From assembly GCA_021811865.1 (NCBI GenBank), contig JAKAQB010000090.1:1-11474 (forward strand): a DNA stretch of 11,474 nucleotides, given 5' to 3'. The DNA comes from Actinomycetes bacterium (GTDB lineage: Bacteria > Actinomycetota > Acidimicrobiia > Acidimicrobiales > Palsa-688). Position 1 is the first letter of the stretch, and the number at the start of each line of letters is the position of its first letter. A program made the translations under genes and the position numbers. A model generated the notes under the pieces. The model saw only the letters and a list, made by a program, of their open reading frames with translations, searched no databases and was not told the DNA's origin. Positions 1 to 7,013 of the stretch are shown here, in pieces.

Positions 1-73
1 GAGTTGGGGTCGAGTAACGCCGCTCCCCAGCAGACCCGGCGCCTCCCAGCCGGCCACGGCAGCCGGCGCCGTA

Positions 74-1624
74 ATGTTCACCATGCGAACGGAGGTCGGC
101 CGCCGGCATCGCCTCATCGTGCTGTTCGGCTGCTGCCTGAGCCTGTTCATCGTCAGCCTCGACGTGACCATCGTCAACGTCGCCCTGCCCTCGGTGCAGC
201 ACCACCTGCACGCCTCCCTCTCGGGCCTCCAGTGGGTCGTCGACGCCTACGTGCTGGTGGTGGCCTCGCTGCTCATGTTCTCCGGCTCGACGGGTGACCG
301 GATCGGCCGGCGCAGGATGTTCCAGACCGGTCTGGTGGTCTTCGCCGCCGGCTCGTTCCTCTGCAGCGTCGCCCCGACCCTGACGCTGCTCATCGTGTTC
401 CGGATGGTGCAGGCGGTGGGCGGCTCGATGCTCAACCCCAACTCCCTGTCGGTCATGACGTCGGTATTCACCGACCCACGGGAGCGGGCGCAGGCGATCG
501 GGGTGTGGGGCGGCGTGTTCGGGGTCAGCGCCGCCGCCGGGCCTGTCATAGGCGGGTTGCTCATCGACGCCATCGGCTGGCGCTCCATCTTCTGGGTCAA
601 CATCCCGGTGGCGGCGCTGGCGTTCTACCTGATGCAGCGGTACGCGCCCGAGTCGCGCGCCGCCCGGCCGCGCCGGCCGGACCCGGTCGGCCAGGCCATC
701 GTGATCGTGGTGCTCGCCGCCCTTGCCTACGCGATCATCGAGGGCCCAGCGGACGGGTGGGCGTCGGGGACGATCCTCGGACTGTTCGGCGTGAGCGCCG
801 TCGGGCTGGTCGTGTTCCTCCGCTACGAGCGCCGTCGGGCGGAACCGTTGCTGGAGCTCCGCTTCTTCCGCAGCCCACCGTTCACCGGTGCGGCCGTGAT
901 CGCCACCGCCATCTTCTTCGTGCTCTCCGGGTTCCTGTTCCTGAACACCCTGTACCTCCAGGAGGTGCGCGGCTACTCGGCACTGCTGGCGGGAGCGGCG
1001 ACCCTCCCGGCAACGCTCGTGGTCGCCGCTGTCGCTCCGCTCTCGGGCCGCTTCGTCGGCCGGCGGGGCACCCGCCTTCCCCTGTCGGCAGCCGGCCTGC
1101 TCATCGTCGCCGGTTGCCTGCTCCTCGCTCTGGAGGCGCCTTCGACGCCCTACCTGCAGCTGGCGGTGGCCTACATCCTGATCGGCGCCGCCATGGGCCT
1201 GGCCAACCCGCCGATCACCAACACCGCCGTCGCCGGCATGCCCGCCTCGCAGACCGGTGTCGCCGCCAGCGTCGCTTCGACGAGCCGTCAGGTCGGCAAC
1301 GTGCTCGGCGTCGCCGTCATCGGCGCCGTCGTGACCGACGGCCTGCACCACCGCCTGGCCGCCGCGCTGGCGCCGCTGCCGCTCCAACCGCCGGTCCGGG
1401 ACCAACTCCTCCACACCTCGGTCGGCGCCAGCGGGCTGCGCCTGCCGGCAGGCACCCCCGACGTGGCGAAGATCCGGTCGCTGGTCGACTGGTCGTTCAC
1501 CCTCGCAGGCCACGACGGCTGGTACCTGGCGGCGGCGGCAGGGGTGGTGACCTTCGCCGTCGGGCTGTCGACCACCGGGCCCAATGCCCGTTCCAGGGCC
1601 GCAACGGTGATGGCCGCCGACTGA
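74..1624 (+). CDS. DHA2-family MFS drug/proton antiporter (EmrB/QacA-like)
   Basis: A 516-residue integral membrane protein, the usual length for 14-span DHA2 transporters that export drugs or other small molecules in exchange for protons across the inner membrane. MFS signatures are in the expected order: motif D1 LDVTIVNVALP (29-39), motif A GSTGDRIGRRR (71-81), motif B beginning R110 (RMVQAVGGSML), antiporter motif C GGVFGVSAAAGPVIGG (146-161), then WRSIFWVNIPV (169-179). Hydrophobic spans continue to the C-terminus. The start at 74 leaves a short N-tail before span 1; an ATG three codons later (83) is equally possible and neither has a clear Shine-Dalgarno. The gene stands alone and converges on sufC. 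No adjacent TetR/MarR-type regulator is visible, though only 73 bases upstream are present. The substrate cannot be inferred. Confidence 0.93.
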   Translation: MFTMRTEVGRRHRLIVLFGCCLSLFIVSLDVTIVNVALPSVQHHLHASLSGLQWVVDAYVLVVASLLMFSGSTGDRIGRRRMFQTGLVVFAAGSFLCSVAPTLTLLIVFRMVQAVGGSMLNPNSLSVMTSVFTDPRERAQAIGVWGGVFGVSAAAGPVIGGLLIDAIGWRSIFWVNIPVAALAFYLMQRYAPESRAARPRRPDPVGQAIVIVVLAALAYAIIEGPADGWASGTILGLFGVSAVGLVVFLRYERRRAEPLLELRFFRSPPFTGAAVIATAIFFVLSGFLFLNTLYLQEVRGYSALLAGAATLPATLVVAAVAPLSGRFVGRRGTRLPLSAAGLLIVAGCLLLALEAPSTPYLQLAVAYILIGAAMGLANPPITNTAVAGMPASQTGVAASVASTSRQVGNVLGVAVIGAVVTDGLHHRLAAALAPLPLQPPVRDQLLHTSVGASGLRLPAGTPDVAKIRSLVDWSFTLAGHDGWYLAAAAGVVTFAVGLSTTGPNARSRAATVMAAD

Positions 1625-1651
1625 CCCGCTGACCCCGCCGGGCTCCGCCGG

Positions 1652-1672
1652 CGAGCTGGTGTGGGGAGCTCG
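1652..1672. terminator. Hairpin between convergent genes, possible shared terminator
   Basis: The 66 bases between the MFS stop (1624) and the sufC stop (1691) contain the inverted repeat CGAGCT (1652-1657) and AGCTCG (1667-1672) around a 9-base loop. A second weak stem, GCCGG/CCGGC, lies just before it near 1637-1652. There is no real T-tract on either strand, as is common in high-GC actinobacteria. The position suits termination of both converging transcripts, but this is inference from location and symmetry. Confidence 0.35.
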
Positions 1673-1690
1673 AGGACTTTCGGCCCCCTC

Positions 1691-2440
1691 TCAGCCCTCG
1701 GCGTAGGCGGCGTACCCCGTGCGCTCCAGCTCGTCGGCGAGCTCCGGGCCGCCGCTCGCCACGATCCTCCCGGCCGCCAGCACGTGGACCCGGTCCGGGT
1801 GCAGCTCGGTCAGCAGCCGGCTGTAGTGCGTGATCGCCAGCACCCCCAACCCCGTCTCCTCCGTCGCCGCCTCCACCCTCTTGGACACGGCCCGCAGGGC
1901 GTCCACGTCCAGCCCCGAGTCGATCTCGTCCAGGATGGCGAAGCGCGGCCGCAGCACCGCCAGCTGAACCGTCTCGTTGCGCTTGCGCTCGCCCCCCGAC
2001 AGGTCGACGTTGAGGGGCCGGTCGAGGAAGCGGCGGTCGAGGCCCACCCTGTCCGCCTCCTCACCGAGGCGCGCCGTGACCTCCCTCGGGTCCCGCCCGG
2101 CGGCGGCGAACGCCTCCCCCAGCGCATCCTGCAGGCTCACCCCGGGCACCTCGATGGGGTACTGCATCCCGAGGAACAGGCCCTCTCGGGCACGCTCCCA
2201 GGTCGGCAACGCCAGCAGGTCCACCCCGTCGAGCAGAACCCGGCCGCCGCTCACCGTGTAGCCGGACCGCCCCATCAACACGTGCGACAGGGTGCTCTTG
2301 CCGGCGCCGTTGGGGCCCATGACCGCGTGGACCTCGCCGGAGGCAACCTCGAGGTCGATCCCGTTGAGGATGGGCCGGCCGCCCACCTCGGCGCGGAGGT
2401 CCTCGATGCGCAGGCGGTGCGTGACGGCGACCACGCTCAC
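1691..2440 (-). CDS. sufC: SufC, Fe-S cluster assembly ABC ATPase
   Basis: A 249-residue cytosolic ABC ATPase that powers the SufBC2D scaffold during Fe-S cluster assembly. All ATPase motifs are intact: Walker A GPNGAGKST (42-50), Q-loop Q93 in GMQYPIEVPGV (the SufC-specific form), signature LSGGERKRNE (147-156), Walker B FAILDE (167-172), D-loop SGLD (175-178) and H-loop H205. The GTG at 2440 overlaps the Rieske stop by four bases (GTGA). A second GTG two codons later (2434) sits 9 bases after a GGAGGT (2444-2449) and may be the better ribosome start. The open frame continues upstream into the Rieske gene, but that extension is not SufC-like. This is the last gene of the operon in the window: no sufS or sufU follows, only the convergent MFS gene. 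Confidence 0.96.
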   Translation of the reverse strand: MSVVAVTHRLRIEDLRAEVGGRPILNGIDLEVASGEVHAVMGPNGAGKSTLSHVLMGRSGYTVSGGRVLLDGVDLLALPTWERAREGLFLGMQYPIEVPGVSLQDALGEAFAAAGRDPREVTARLGEEADRVGLDRRFLDRPLNVDLSGGERKRNETVQLAVLRPRFAILDEIDSGLDVDALRAVSKRVEAATEETGLGVLAITHYSRLLTELHPDRVHVLAAGRIVASGGPELADELERTGYAAYAEG

Positions 2441-2751
2441 GGGACCTCCACCACCAGCTCGTCGCCCTCCCGGCGCAGGCGGTACACAGGCACGGGCTCG
2501 GTCGCCGGCAGCGACCGCGGCTGGCCGTCGACCAGGGAGAAGGCGCTGCCGTGCTTCCAGCACTCGATCCAGCACTCATCGGGGTCGACGTCGCCCTCCG
2601 ACAGCGACACCTCGGCATGGCTGCAACGGTCGTCGATGGCGAAGTAGCGGTCCTCGATGCGGACCAGGCAGACCCCGTGCGGGCCGGCGTCGATCCGCCT
2701 CGCCTGGACCTCCTCGTCGAACACGTCGACGGGCACCCGGACCTCGCTCAT
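2437..2751 (-). CDS. Rieske [2Fe-2S] ferredoxin of the SUF operon
   Basis: A 104-residue soluble Rieske-fold protein of the bacterial dioxygenase-ferredoxin type. The two cluster-binding boxes are complete: CSH (C43, H45) and CWKH followed by GSAF (C64, H67), separated by 18 residues. Two further cysteines lie nearby, C28 and C60, the latter in ECWIEC just before box 2. The ATG at 2751 overlaps the sufD stop by four bases (ATGA) and its own stop overlaps the sufC start, so it is locked into the sufD-sufC translation unit. A Rieske gene in this slot is known in Streptomyces suf operons. Its role there is not settled; electron donation to cluster assembly or being an early client of the scaffold are both plausible inferences. 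Confidence 0.92.
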   Translation of the reverse strand: MSEVRVPVDVFDEEVQARRIDAGPHGVCLVRIEDRYFAIDDRCSHAEVSLSEGDVDPDECWIECWKHGSAFSLVDGQPRSLPATEPVPVYRLRREGDELVVEVP

Positions 2752-4091
2752 GCGCCCACCCCCCCACCGGACACCCCGGCCCGCTGCCAGCGTTCGGCGC
2801 GCTCGAGGGCGGCGACGAGCTCCAGCCGCAGGTGGTCAGCGACCCGGGGACGCCGCATGCGCTGCAGCACCTCGTCGAGGAACCCGAGCGTGATGAGCCG
2901 GTCGCCAACCTCCGGCGGCACCCCGCGGCTGGCCAGGTAGAAGCGCTGGTCCTCGGCGATCGGCCCCACGGCGGAGGCGTGGCTGCAGCGCACGTTGTTG
3001 TCCTCGATCTCGAGGTTGGGCACCGAGTCGGCCCTCGCCCCCTCGTGGAGCACGAGGTTGCGATTGGTCTGGAAGGCGTTGGTGCCGGAGGCCCCCTTCT
3101 CCACCCGGATGAGGCCCGAGTACACGGCCCGCGACCGGTTCGCGACGGCACCCTTGAAGAGCAGCTCTGACGTCGTGCGCGGCGCCCGGTGCTCCTGCAC
3201 CGTGCGGAAGTCCACCATCCGCGACCCGGACCCGAAGTACACGGCCAGCAACCGGGTTGTGCCGCCGGCCCCCTCCAGCGTCGAGGTCGTGCGCACCCGG
3301 GCGTAGTCGCCGCCGAGCGCGACCGCCGTCGAGGTGAAGGTGGCGTCCCGCTGGACCCGGCTGCCCTGCTGGCCGACCTGCCACACCCGCCCGCCGAGGT
3401 GCTGAAGGTGCAGGTACGACACGACAGCGCCCTGCCCGACCTCGACGGTGCTCACGGGTACGGTCAGGGCGGCGACGTCAGCCGAGACGGACGCCTCGAC
3501 CAGGTCCACCTCGGCACCGGTCCCGACCCTGAACACCGTGAGGGGGAACGTCGCAACTCCCTCCGTGCCGCACCACTGCACCACCAGCACCGGGCCGGGG
3601 CGGGCGCCGGCGGGGACCTCGACGACGAGCGGCGTGGCGAAGGCAGCGTTGAGGAGGCCGAAGGCGTCACCGGGTCGCGGCGCCGCGACGCTGGCGGGGG
3701 CGCCGTCGGGCACGGCGCCGGCGCCGGTCGGGGCGGCGGTCGGGGCGGCGGTGGGGGCGGCGGGGGCGCCGGCGAACACCACCCGCACGGCCGGGTCCTG
3801 GGCGCGCACGAATGCTCCTGCGCCGTCTGACACCACCACGACCGTCGTGGCACCGGCCGCGGCGATCAGGGCCTCGACGTCGTCGGGGAAGCTCGGCGGC
3901 TCGGATGGCGCCGTCGCCGCCGGCACGTACCGGTCGAGATCAAGTTCGCCGACGCGGCTGTAGCGCCACTCCTCCTCGCCGGTCGACGGCAGGGGGACGG
4001 CGGCGAACTGTTCGGCGGCGGCGACGCGGCGGGCGCGCAGCGCAGCCGGGCCGGGGAGCTTGGCGGCAGCGTCAGGGGCGAAGGCGTTCAG
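2748..4091 (-). CDS. sufD: SufD, Fe-S cluster assembly scaffold; start codon problematic
   Basis: SufD is the partner of SufB in the SufBC2D complex; it binds SufC and contributes to the cluster-building interface. The C-terminal half is typical: ELLFKGAV, NAFQTNRNL, then NLEIEDNN followed by VRCSHASAVG, whose histidine (residue 371 here) is at the place expected for the E. coli SufD interface histidine, and RFYLASRGV. The first GTG at 3926 would cut off a clearly conserved N-terminus (RARRVAAAEQF, then EEEWRYSR) that lies in the same open frame back to a stop at 4143-4145. That stretch has no ATG, GTG or TTG. The coordinates given use CTG at 4091 (447 residues), with a GAGG 11 bases upstream. 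Alternatively, one missing C in the CCC run at 4095-4097 would put the ATG at 4102 in frame. A Pro/Ala-rich insert (about residues 107-140) carries in-frame 12-base repeats. Identity is secure; the start is not. Confidence 0.9.
   Translation of the reverse strand: MNAFAPDAAAKLPGPAALRARRVAAAEQFAAVPLPSTGEEEWRYSRVGELDLDRYVPAATAPSEPPSFPDDVEALIAAAGATTVVVVSDGAGAFVRAQDPAVRVVFAGAPAAPTAAPTAAPTGAGAVPDGAPASVAAPRPGDAFGLLNAAFATPLVVEVPAGARPGPVLVVQWCGTEGVATFPLTVFRVGTGAEVDLVEASVSADVAALTVPVSTVEVGQGAVVSYLHLQHLGGRVWQVGQQGSRVQRDATFTSTAVALGGDYARVRTTSTLEGAGGTTRLLAVYFGSGSRMVDFRTVQEHRAPRTTSELLFKGAVANRSRAVYSGLIRVEKGASGTNAFQTNRNLVLHEGARADSVPNLEIEDNNVRCSHASAVGPIAEDQRFYLASRGVPPEVGDRLITLGFLDEVLQRMRRPRVADHLRLELVAALERAERWQRAGVSGGGVGA
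3726..3761. repeat. Three 12-base tandem repeats inside sufD
   Basis: Unit ggtcggggcggc occurs at 3726-3737 and 3738-3749, and as ggtgggggcggc at 3750-3761, followed by a degraded copy. On the coding strand it is in frame and yields repeated Ala-Ala-Pro-Thr in a low-complexity loop of SufD. The insert probably sits in a surface loop; this is inferred from its composition. Confidence 0.8.
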
Positions 4092-4261
4092 GAAGGGTTC
4101 ATCCTCGGAGTCCGGGGGCGGTGTCGCCCCGGGGCGGCGGTGTTACCCGGGGGCGAGTGGTGCCCGGGGTGAGCGGCGGGTGCCCCGGCTGACGGTGGCC
4201 GGGTGGCGGCTGCGCCCAGCCGGCCAGCCGGAGCTGCCGGGGACCAGCCGAACCACTGTAC

Positions 4262-4341
4262 CCGGGCGGCGTGCTTCAGGCGGGCGGCGTGCTTCAGGCG
4301 GGCGGCGTGCTTCAGGCGGGCGGCGTGCTTCAGGCGGGCGG
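4262..4341. repeat. 18-base tandem repeat, four copies plus 8 bases, over a stop codon
   Basis: Unit gcgggcggcgtgcttcag is present at 4262-4279 (first base differs), 4280-4297, 4298-4315 and 4316-4333, with 8 more matching bases at 4334-4341. The copies are otherwise identical. The stop codon of the minus-strand gene ending at 4330 lies in the copy at 4316-4333. Because 18 is a multiple of three, each further copy repeats Ser-Thr-Pro-Pro-Ala-stop in the same frame. Identical copies imply recent expansion or slippage. Confidence 0.95.
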
Positions 4342-4833
4342 TGTGTCGGGATCGGCGTCGGGGTCCAGCAGCACCCGATGGTGGTCTTCCCGGTCGTAGC
4401 GCACCGCCACGGTGCCACCGACGCGCACGGCCGCCCGGGACGCCGCCGTGGGGAAGGCGTGTCGGATGCTCACCTCGAATGCCTCGCCGCCGTCCGGCTC
4501 GACCTGCAACGTGAGGCGGCTGCGCGTCACCGGGCCCACCACCCGCTCGTCCACCACGTTGACGACCCTGGCACGCGCCGGGACACCCGTGCGAAGCAGC
4601 TCCGGGACCTTGGGGGCAGGGTCCTCGGGTACCACGACCGACGGGGTCGGCGGCGGCGGGGGAGGCGTGGGCTTGCGCTCCCGGATCCGGCGGGGGGGAC
4701 CCGCCGTGGGACGCGTGGCGCGTGACGGCCGCACCTTCGCGGGGCCGGCTGCCGGGTGCTGGCTCTGCATAGCCAAGCTCATGCCGGCCACGGCGACGAT
4801 GAGCACCACGGCGAGAGCGATGGCGGCAGCCAT
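4330..4833 (-). CDS. Membrane-anchored proline-rich protein of unknown function
   Basis: I do not recognise a named family with certainty. The 167-residue product has one N-terminal hydrophobic segment (about 2-22, no cleavage site evident), a basic and proline-rich linker (about 30-80, including PTPPPPPPTP near 56-65), and a C-terminal domain (about 85-157) with alternating polar and hydrophobic residues predicting beta strands: ARARVVNVVDERVVG, SRLTLQVEPDGG, GTVAVRYDREDHHRVLL. That pattern resembles small beta domains common in actinobacterial membrane proteins. It would be anchored in the membrane, with the side facing the C-domain undetermined. The ATG at 4833 is chosen because the hydrophobic segment starts there; no strong Shine-Dalgarno is visible and the open frame reaches 4935. 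It lies between the four-cysteine gene and sufD, 162 and about 238 bases away, so it may be transcribed with them. Its last codons are repeated downstream. Confidence 0.7.
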   Translation of the reverse strand: MAAAIALAVVLIVAVAGMSLAMQSQHPAAGPAKVRPSRATRPTAGPPRRIRERKPTPPPPPPTPSVVVPEDPAPKVPELLRTGVPARARVVNVVDERVVGPVTRSRLTLQVEPDGGEAFEVSIRHAFPTAASRAAVRVGGTVAVRYDREDHHRVLLDPDADPDTPPA

Positions 4834-4960
4834 TGGGGAGATGGTACTGCCGCCCGCCAGGCTGTCCGGCCGCCCCCGCTGTGCTCGGCGGCACAGGCGC
4901 TGCCCCGCCTCGGCGGCCGGCGGGGCCGGCCGCACCCGGGGACCGCTGCCCCGCCTCCGT

Positions 4961-4978
4961 TGCCACGTCTCCGTGGCA
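4961..4978 (-). terminator. Perfect 7-base-pair hairpin with GNRA-type loop after the four-Cys gene
   Basis: On the minus strand, TGCCACG, loop GAGA, CGTGGCA form a perfect 7-bp stem capped by a GNRA-class tetraloop, starting 17 bases after the stop of the gene ending at 4996. No U-run follows. It could be a partial terminator, an mRNA 3'-end stabiliser or a processing signal that uncouples sufB from the downstream genes. The structure is read directly; the role is inference. Confidence 0.45.
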
Positions 4979-4995
4979 GCGCCCCGGTGGGGAGC

Positions 4996-5409
4996 TCAGC
5001 GGCGCCACCGGGGGGACCGGCCCTTCAGCCGACCCCACCACGACTCGCTGCGACGGGCCTCCTCGGCGCGCCGCCGGCGCTGCTCGGCCTCGATCTCCGG
5101 GCCGACAGCGCCGATGATCTCCTCCGCCGAGCTCAGCAGGTTGACGGCATCGGGGTGGAGCTCGGGGAGGTCACCTGCGTGCACGCCATGGCCGTCACCC
5201 ACCGGCGCCTGCGCATCCCCCGCCGGCTCACCGTCAGCCGCACGGTGAGTGGTCGCCTTGCCAGCCGGCAGGTCCGGGCGGCGGCTGTACCGAGGGCAGC
5301 CGGCCGGGCAGCGCCACGGCGCCTCTGGCGCGAGCCCGAGAGCGCAGAACTGCGCCTCGTCCCCGGATGCGTACGCCCGCCGCTGGAAGTACTTGCAATC
5401 CTCCCGCAT
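4996..5409 (-). CDS. Small four-cysteine protein encoded directly after sufB
   Basis: A 137-residue protein whose first 40 residues look like a metal- or Fe-S-binding module: MREDCKYFQRRAY, then FCALGLAPEAPWRCPAGC and PRY, giving C5-x16-C22-x11-C34-x3-C38. A poorly conserved-looking Gly/Pro/His-rich linker follows (about 45-90), then a charged helix rich in Glu and Arg (about 91-120) and a very basic tail with WWGRLKGR. No signal peptide or membrane span is visible, so it is probably cytosolic. The ATG at 5409 is preferred because the conserved-looking module starts there; an in-frame ATG at 5445 adds 12 residues and lies only 12 bases after the sufB stop. The 48-base gap and same strand suggest cotranscription with sufB. 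I cannot name the family; a zinc-binding or Fe-S accessory role in cluster assembly is inference. Confidence 0.75.
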   Translation of the reverse strand: MREDCKYFQRRAYASGDEAQFCALGLAPEAPWRCPAGCPRYSRRPDLPAGKATTHRAADGEPAGDAQAPVGDGHGVHAGDLPELHPDAVNLLSSAEEIIGAVGPEIEAEQRRRRAEEARRSESWWGRLKGRSPRWRR

Positions 5410-5457
5410 CGCCACACCACCATCGTGCCACCGGCGGCGGGCCATCGGAACCGGGGA

Positions 5458-6858
5458 TCAGCCGACCGAGCCCTCCATCTGCAGCTCGATCAGCCGGCTC
5501 CACTCGACGGCGTACTCCATCGGCAGCGTGCGGGTGATGGGCTCGATGAAGCCGTTGACGATCATGCTCATCGCCTGCTGCTCGGAGAGACCTCGGCTCA
5601 TCAGGTAGAACAGCTGGTCCTCGCCCACCCGGGAGACGGTGGCTTCGTGACCCACCTGGGCGTCCTGTTCGGCGACTTCGATGTATGGATAGGTGTCGGA
5701 GCGGGACAGGTCGTCGAGCAGCAGGGCGTCACAGCGGACGAAGCTCTTGGACCGCCGGGCGCCCTCCTTGAGCTCCACCAGGCCGCGGTAGGACGTACGA
5801 CCGGCGTCCTTCGAGATCGACTTCGAAATGATCGTAGATGTCGTCTCGGGGGCCGCGTGCACCATCTTGGCGCCGGCATCCTGGTGCTGGCCCGGACCGG
5901 CGTAGGCAACGGAGAGCACCTCACCGGATGCCTTGGGCCCGACGAGCCACACGGCCGGGTACTTCATGGTCAGCCGGCTGCCGATGTTGCCGTCGATCCA
6001 CTCCATGTGGCCCTCGGCCTCCACGCGCGCCCGCTTGGTGACCAGGTTGTAGACGTTGTTGGACCAGTTCTGGATGGTCGTGTACGTCACCCTGGCACCC
6101 GGCTTCACCACGATCTCCACGACCGCCGAGTGCAGCGAGTCGGAGGTGTACACCGGGGCCGAGCAGCCCTCGATGTAGTGCACCTGCGACCCCTCGTCGG
6201 CGATGATGAGGGTCCGCTCGAACTGCCCCATGTTCTCGGCGTTGATCCGGAAGTACGCCTGGAGCGGCATCTCGACGGTCACGCCCGGCGGGACGTAGAT
6301 GAAGCTTCCCCCGCTCCATGCCGCGGTGTTGAGGGCGGCGAACTTGTTGTCGTTCGCCGGGATCACCTTGCCGAAATGCTCCTTGACCAGTTGGGGGTAC
6401 TCCTTGAGGGCGGTGTCCATGTCGCAGAACAGGACGCCCTGGGCCTCGAGGTCCTCCCGGTTCTTGTGGTAGACGACTTCCGACTCGTACTGCGCGGTGA
6501 CGCCGGCCAGGTACTTCCGCTCCGCCTCGGGTATCCCCAGCTTCTCGTACGTGGCCTTGACCGACTCGGGCAGCTGGTCCCAGGCGTCGACCTGCCTGTC
6601 GGTCGGCTTGATGTAGTAGTAGATGTCGTCGAAGTCGATGCCGGACAGGTCGCCACCCCAGGTGGGCATGGGCCGGCGCTGGAAGTGACGCAGCGCCTTC
6701 AGGCGGTTGCGAGTCATCCAGTCGGGCTCGCCCTTCATCCAGGACATCTCCTGCACGATGCCCTCGGAGAGGCCCTTCTTGGGCTTGAAGACGTAGAAGT
6801 CCTCCACGTCGCTCCACCCGAGCTTGTAGCGACCGAGGTCCAACTCTGCAGTAGTCAT
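5458..6858 (-). CDS. sufB: SufB, Fe-S cluster assembly scaffold
   Basis: SufB is the scaffold subunit of SufBC2D on which sulfur from the desulfurase and iron are assembled into a cluster. The 466 residues match the usual SufB length. Hallmarks include [10 protein letters not shown] (27-36), FIYVPPGV (186-193), [21 protein letters not shown] with C232, FVRCDALLL with C376 (the position expected for the catalytic E. coli Cys405), [19 protein letters not shown] with H404 and E413, and [19 protein letters not shown]. The ATG at 6858 is chosen because a GGGAGG lies 10 bases upstream; an in-frame ATG at 6879 adds seven residues behind AGGAG with very short spacing. It is the first suf gene in the window. 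No sufR regulator precedes it; the next gene upstream encodes a tiny membrane protein. Confidence 0.97.
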   Translation of the reverse strand: MTTAELDLGRYKLGWSDVEDFYVFKPKKGLSEGIVQEMSWMKGEPDWMTRNRLKALRHFQRRPMPTWGGDLSGIDFDDIYYYIKPTDRQVDAWDQLPESVKATYEKLGIPEAERKYLAGVTAQYESEVVYHKNREDLEAQGVLFCDMDTALKEYPQLVKEHFGKVIPANDNKFAALNTAAWSGGSFIYVPPGVTVEMPLQAYFRINAENMGQFERTLIIADEGSQVHYIEGCSAPVYTSDSLHSAVVEIVVKPGARVTYTTIQNWSNNVYNLVTKRARVEAEGHMEWIDGNIGSRLTMKYPAVWLVGPKASGEVLSVAYAGPGQHQDAGAKMVHAAPETTSTIISKSISKDAGRTSYRGLVELKEGARRSKSFVRCDALLLDDLSRSDTYPYIEVAEQDAQVGHEATVSRVGEDQLFYLMSRGLSEQQAMSMIVNGFIEPITRTLPMEYAVEWSRLIELQMEGSVG

Positions 6859-6892
6859 GCGGCGTGCGCCTCCCGACATTTCTCCTACGCCG

Positions 6893-6923
6893 ATAGTAAC
6901 AACCCCGGCCGCCCAGCGGTCAA
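6893..6923 (-). promoter_or_regulatory. Putative sufB promoter
   Basis: On the minus strand TTGACC (6918-6923) and TACTAT (6893-6898) resemble -35 and -10 boxes of a housekeeping sigma factor, separated by 19 bases, slightly longer than ideal. TACTAT sits in one of the few AT-rich spots of the region, 34 bases upstream of the sufB ATG. Transcription would begin near 6886, leaving a short leader with GGGAGG. No obvious regulator palindrome overlaps it. Confidence 0.5.
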
Positions 6924-6951
6924 GGTGAGCCTGGCGGCCGCCCGGCTCGCA

Positions 6952-7013
6952 CCGCTCCGGAGACGGGAGCGGGTTGGTGGTGGCGGGAGCGAGCCTGCAG
7001 GTTGCCGGCAGGC
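6952..7013 (-). terminator. Two hairpins after the small membrane gene, candidate terminator
   Basis: Immediately 3' of the stop at 7014 lies GCCTGC/GCAGGC (6993-6998 with 7008-7013, 9-base loop). It is followed by a 7-bp stem CCGCTCC/GGAGCGG (6952-6958 with 6966-6972, 7-base loop). Neither has a U-tract. Their place between the small membrane gene and the sufB promoter suggests they separate two transcripts. This is inferred from symmetry and position. Confidence 0.4.

Noticed and set aside
2441..2575. Longer N-terminus for SufC starting at 2575
   Set aside because: The added 45 residues are an out-of-frame reading of the Rieske gene; SufC homology begins at the GTG near 2440.
4160..4188. 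CCGGGG/CCCCGG hairpin between sufD and the upstream gene
   Set aside because: A six-base GC stem is common by chance in this composition and there is no other terminator feature.
4088..5041. Minus-strand open frame containing repeated LKHAAR and ending MNPS
   Set aside because: It overlaps the membrane-anchored gene in another frame; the peptide repeat is only a frame reading of the 18-base DNA repeat. Its last codons do, however, show the ATG at 4102 discussed for sufD.
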